Shown here in pieces: positions 59,570 to 64,000 of a DNA stretch of 64,000 nucleotides. This stretch comes from Telopea speciosissima (taxonomy: Eukaryota; Streptophyta; Magnoliopsida; Proteales; Proteaceae). The DNA lies in the NCBI RefSeq assembly GCF_018873765.1, contig NC_057918.1:13214862-13278861 (forward strand). The letters are read 5' to 3'. A program made the translations under genes and the position numbers. The notes beneath the pieces are model-generated. The model searched no databases and was not told the origin of the DNA. It saw nothing but the letters and a program-made list of their open reading frames with translations. Within the stretch, counting starts at the first letter, position 1. Every line of letters starts with the position of its first letter.

Positions 59570-61022
59570 AACTGTTTGTAACCATCCCGTTACAACAATA
59601 GGTTGTAATCGGACTTATTTGCCCACCCCATATTATGTATTAACTTTTTAAAATAAAGGTTTTTTCTGTAATTTATCCCTCCTCCCTCTCCTCCCTTCTC
59701 CGTCTCCGGCTCTCTCCCCCTTCCTCCTAGTCGGCTCCGGCATCCCCTTCCTCTCTCGTTTCGTTACGGCCCTGCCCTCCCGCCCCTCTCTCCCGTACTC
59801 CTCCACTGCCATCTTTCCATCCTGCATTCCTGCCCCCTCTTTACTCCTTGCAACTCACCGTGCGCCTCGTTCTCTCTTTTCAACTGGTAATTGAAGAACC
59901 AGAACTCATAAACAATCAACGGTGGTATTTAAATTGCTTTGGCTTCCAATGCTCTAATAGCGCATGGCCGACAATTCTCCTCATTTAATTCCACCACAGA
60001 ATATGCTTCTCAGTTTCCTTTTATGGGGTAGATCATCGAATTGTGAAATTTGCTAATCAATGAAACTAATTTCAGATTAATTGTCTTTAAGGGCTTTCTT
60101 GAGCTGGGAATGAAACGTGAAATATAGCAAGGACGACTTCCAAGAATCAGGGAATTGCAGGGCATAGTTTCTCTTCATTGTTTTTAGTTCTTTCAGCTTG
60201 CCAGAACCCGATCGATCTGTTGTTGAGAGAATGACAGAGAATGATAATAGAGGTTTTTTTCGGCTGACTCTGGTTCGTGGGACATGGTTAATGTGGAATT
60301 CTTTTTCCTCTGCTTCCAATAAGGACTGTGTGGATGGATTGATGATCGTATGAGTGGCACTGAAAATCTGGTCGCGGTATCACCATTGAACAATGTTGTT
60401 TTTCCATTTCAAGTAGACATCTTCCCAGCCGAAAAAGAAAGAATGCACACCAAATAGTACCGAAAATCCAATAACCACAGCGGAACTAAAGGAACAGATA
60501 AAATTCATGGTTGATTTTGACGGCCACGCCCAACCCCAATTGAAAAATCTTACCACTGCAACTCCCCCTCTCGACCTGTCAACCTCCCGCAGCGTGGCTG
60601 TATCACCTTTGCCGCTCTCCTCCACTCCATTCGTGATCCTCGTCCCTCCCATCTTCATGCCCGACCCCAATCAAAAACCTCCGGCCTGGTATTGGAGTGA
60701 AGAACTATTGCCCCACTTCCACCTCTGACGAGCCATGGCAGACATCACCGTGCCTTCGGAGAGATAACATCATTTAGCCGAAGATTGGAGGAAGAGAAGA
60801 GAGATCAGATATATAAAAATGCCGGAGAGAGGATCACTGCCATGATTGCCACGAAGTGCTGGAATCAGGGAAGAAGAAAAAACGAAAAAGAAAAGAGTTT
60901 ACATAGAAGTGTGAAATTACTTTGTGTACCCTTTAATCCAAGTAAAGATACATTATGTTTAGGGATAATAAAGTCTGGTTACAAAATCTGTTTGTAACCT
61001 TCTTGATTACAAACAGACGCAT
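59570..61022. mobile_element. TIR element, CTGTTTGTAA family (candidate)
   Basis: The left end CTGTTTGTAACCATCCCGTT and the right end inverted CTGTTTGTAATCAAGAAGGT share the following gttacaa and ggactta/agactt words. No clear TSD. The interior carries the CT-rich module (59676-59712) and minus-strand frames at 60077-60670 that I do not recognise. Confidence 0.5.
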
Positions 61023-61713
61023 CCACCCAAAAGGCAAATGAAAGGCACGTTGAGAAAGAAAAAGAATAAAGGAAAGGCTGACAATGAAGATGGGAAGCTG
61101 GGAAAGGTGGCAGGGCCTCAAACTCAATACAAGGGGAAAAAAGATACTTGGAATATATACACAATATCACATTATACAACTAACACCCCCTCAAACTCAG
61201 GTCGATCGGAGAAAATCAACTTGATTTTGGACACCTACGAACATAAATGAATAGGAGGATGTGTTTTTGTAAATAGTGTAAGATTTTCATGAGGTAGGCT
61301 TGCATAGTCTCAATTTTGTTTTCATAAAATCAGTTTAATAGTGTTGATGGGGGCTACCCTAATGGTATGAGACCAATTTCTATGTGTGGACCTAAACTAT
61401 TATTTATTTAATGGGAAAGAAACCCTAGTTTCTTTGCATGGTTGGTCCATATCTTCACCACTATAAATAATTGTCACTGGCCCGAAAGAGGGTAGACCAG
61501 ACCAACACAGTTCGTGTGGGACAGAGATCGTCAAGAAAGTATTCGACTTCTACAACCATGGATCTAAGTATCCCAATCACATCTCCATAATTGTGTATGT
61601 ATGCTCTTTTTTGGCAGCACTGTGTGGCGGTGCTTTCACTGTCCATGGAGGGTTTTCAAACCTTCGTTTGCGGTTTGGGGACAAAAGGAGATTGCTTATT
61701 ATTAAAATTAAAA

Positions 61714-61850
61714 AGGTAAATTTCATGGACACCCCCTGTAAGTATGCAATATGTCACAGACATCCCATACTTGGTCAAAATATCAACATTCCCCCTTATG
61801 TTAAGCACAGTTAGCACCCAAAATTGAAATGTCCATTTTAACCCCACATC
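61714..61850 (+). mobile_element. Single TIR end of the 57850-type MULE family
   Basis: ggtaaatttcatggacaccc followed by ctgtaagtatgcaatatgtc and gttagcacccaaaattg match the left end of the 57850 element. Its inverted mate is not found before 64000. Confidence 0.65.
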
Positions 61851-62735
61851 ACAAACCCACAAACCCCTTCTCCTCTTCTTCTTCTTCTTCCAGCTGCTAT
61901 CCACCGGCCCTTGCTGCAACCCAATCCAACCTCACCTGCCCCTAACCCCTGCTTCCCACCACCCCACCCACCCCCTGTTGAGATCTCAGCCCCGGTGTGA
62001 CCCCAAACTGCCCCACCCCCCATTGGTGCCACCTCCTAATGGGGAAGGAAAATCTAAAAGGCAGAAGGCATTGGCGTTTTACCCACTTTGGTATTGAAAA
62101 TCTAAAGCCTAAGAAGCAATTTTGAATTTAATTTGATATTAATTTAAGTCTGATGGTTACCTTCCTCCGCCATTAGTGGGCATTGGCTTTTTACCCACTT
62201 TGGCTGAAGCCCCCCTCTCTAATCTCTGTATATAAGTGGGCATCTGCTCTTTCACCTACTCACTAGTCACAGTTTTATCTGCAGTTCTGCACTTCAAAAT
62301 TTGAGCACAGCAACTCTTGATTCCGCCTCAGGAGAGGGACAGAAGGCACCACCCCTTTGGTCTATGCTTGCCGTGAATGAGAAGGAGAAGAAGAAGAGAA
62401 GGGAAGAGAGACGCAACGATGGTAGAGCTTGTGCAAGGATGATGACGATGGTGATGAACAGAGGAAGCTTTACACCAACAGAACCCGAATCGTGAAAGCA
62501 AAAATGCCAGTGAGAATAAAGAACAAAATATTCATGTGAATGCCAACAAAGGCAATTGCACCAAAAAAAATAAATAAAAATCAACATGGTGTCGTAGAAC
62601 AACAGAGAATCTCGCAGAATTAGCCCTAACGAATCCCATCACCGAAAACCCAGAAGAGGAAGAAGAAGAAGAAACAAAACGGAAAGGACCCAATTCAAAC
62701 TGTCCTCTCCTTTTTTGTTCACATTTTTAACATAC
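61851..62735. other. Region where intron 1 of the kinase should begin
   Basis: CT- and C-rich, then AT-rich DNA with a small ttttacccactttgg duplication (62078 and 62191). No kinase exon found on the minus strand here. Confidence 0.5.
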
Positions 62736-63143
62736 CTTATTCTTCTCTATTCTCTTGACGACGACCTGTTCCCCGGTGGATTTATTGGTGGCAACAAACG
62801 TATAACCAAACTGCCCGTGACCCAACAATTTCCCGATCGAATACTTATTATCGAAATCCTTGGCGTACCCAAAATCCGTCCGCTTTCCATATGGAGTAAC
62901 CCCGCTGGGCCACCTCGAATGCCCTTTATCCTTCTGTTGCTGCTGTGATCGATTTTTATGGCTCTCATATGGCTTCTGTGGTGGATGATGCGATGTATCC
63001 TTCTGGGTCGCCGCTGTTGAACAGGTTTTGGAGCTCTCTTTCTGGTTCTTTTTGTTGTTTTTATTGCTGCTGTTGCTGTTGTTGTTAGAAGGGGCGTTGC
63101 TGTTTGCGTCACTGACTTTGGTAGTTGAAAGACAGATTCCCAT
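62736..63143 (-). CDS. Calcium-dependent protein kinase (group IV, CPK16/18/28-like), first exon only
   Basis: 136 codons from ATG 63143 to a consensus donor AAG/gtatgt at 62735. MGIC at the start gives the N-myristoylation Gly2 and palmitoylation Cys4 of membrane-bound CDPKs. A variable Asn/Ser/Lys/Gln-rich region (11-80) follows, then GKRTDFGYAKDF, the glycine loop LLGHGQFGYTFVA (Gly108-Gly113) and the invariant ATP-binding lysine Lys130 in VVVKRIEKNK. TPYGKRTDFGY is the signature of the group IV CDPKs. No later exons (HRD, DFG, EF hands) were found anywhere on the minus strand to the left before the PMI gene, so this is a gene with an exceptional intron, a truncated copy or a captured exon. 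The exon itself has no damage. Confidence 0.8.
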
Positions 63144-64000
63144 GATTTTGCAGAACAGCTTCTCGTGTTTGCAGATGGGAGAACCATCAAATTGATTTAT
63201 AAAGACTGGTGTTAATCATCAAAACCATTAAAGAAAGCTTAAAGCAAATGGAAGGAAGAAGACAAGAAAGAGAGTTGGTCAAAAGATGAGACTTTTTTGA
63301 AGCGACGAGGTAAGAGAATGGGGGGTGCTGCTTGCTGGAACTCCCCCTCTTTTTTGAACCCATGTTCTTAGTTTCTTCCGCCTTCAGACCAACGAAGACG
63401 ATGAAGAGAGGGGTAATTTGGGGTTTTATTCTTAAGGGTATTATGAGAAATTCATCCTTTTATAAAAGATTTATTTTTCAGCGTAGCCGTCATATTCTTG
63501 ACCGTACAGGTAAGTTAGTTAAAGATCAGATCTGTCTAAGTTGTTTAAAAGGAGGTGAACTGGCAAACTAAGAAGGTGATAAATTTGTAGAAATTGGGTA
63601 GCTAGCTAGCTAGGCAATTCTCAAATTAAATCATCCCCACCAAAGACTTGCCATCGACACCATAACAAGACCCGATCGAGTGCATGAAATCTTTACTCAT
63701 TGTGTATGTATTTCACGAAGGGAGGGGGGGGCTCTTTGCACTGTTTATGGTCAGAGGAACTTTTCACTGGAAGGTAATGTATGTATCTTTCTGATTTTCT
63801 TATTTGGGATCTTTAGTTTTAGGCCAATCTAATAGCGTTTTTGTTGGTAGGTTCTTAAATGTGCTTTTGGTTAATAAAGCAAAGGATATTGAAGAGATCA
63901 AAGGGGATTAGGATCGTTTCCAGGGAGGCGTGCGCCCAGGGTGCTGCTAGGGGCATCCAATAGATGCACGCCTAGGGATGTGTTCGACACAGTCCAGCAG
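63144..64000. other. 5' flank of the kinase exon and right edge
   Basis: A minus-strand TTTATAAATC lies near 63195-63204, about 55 bases before the ATG, a possible TATA box. 63900-64000 resembles the dispersed repeat at 13260-13430 (shared gggcatccaa and an acacag-cc-aca block). No further gene. Confidence 0.45.

Noticed and set aside
62747-63190. 147-codon frame overlapping the kinase exon
   Set aside because: Shifted frame of the same strand; the kinase frame carries the conserved glycine loop and lysine.

Overview
The window is plant nuclear DNA. Its genes have many short exons separated by AT-rich, transposon-filled introns, and every gene recognised belongs to a land-plant family (UGT708-type glycosyltransferase, EXORDIUM, group IV CDPK, macro/SEC14 protein, a thylakoid PSI-N-like protein). 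I would call it an angiosperm, probably a eudicot; nothing in the sequence fixes the species. There are no rRNA, canonical tRNA, CRISPR or prokaryotic features.

Genes, left to right: a macro-domain plus SEC14/CRAL-TRIO-like gene on the minus strand (252-12208, ten exons in view, 3' end beyond the left edge); a small chloroplast protein gene (16517-17386, minus, four exons); a single-exon UGT708-like C-glycosyltransferase broken by one in-frame stop (18860-20257, minus); a TrmH/SpoU RNA 2'-O-methyltransferase (24392-32823, plus, six exons); a single-exon EXORDIUM-like gene (36364-37311, minus); a phosphomannose isomerase gene (46638-56433, plus, five exons with a 6.6 kb second intron); and the first exon of a group IV calcium-dependent protein kinase (62736-63143, minus) with no later exons found in the window. 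These are independent housekeeping or specialised-metabolism genes, not a co-ordinated cluster.

The spaces between genes are dominated by transposons with long terminal inverted repeats (TIRs). Three have perfect 9-bp target-site duplications typical of Mutator-like elements: 20769-22430, 34475-35877 and 40925-43480. Two of these are Pack-MULEs. The 40925-43480 element carries pieces of three unrelated genes (a glycine-rich RNA-binding protein, a plant membrane protein and a PLP-dependent class-V aminotransferase) and itself contains a hAT-type MITE with a perfect 8-bp duplication. The 34475-35877 element carries a broken EID1-like F-box fragment. A fourth element (57850-59312) and two single ends of the same family (39532, 61714) lie nearby, and a fifth candidate spans about 59570-61020.

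Introns hold LINE reverse-transcriptase remnants, two tRNA-derived SINEs, and a family of small inverted-repeat elements of which all five copies in the window are intronic. The points most worth following up are the two Pack-MULEs, the orphan kinase exon, the lone nonsense codon in the glycosyltransferase, and an 87-bp intron in the macro gene that is open and in frame (exitron-like).
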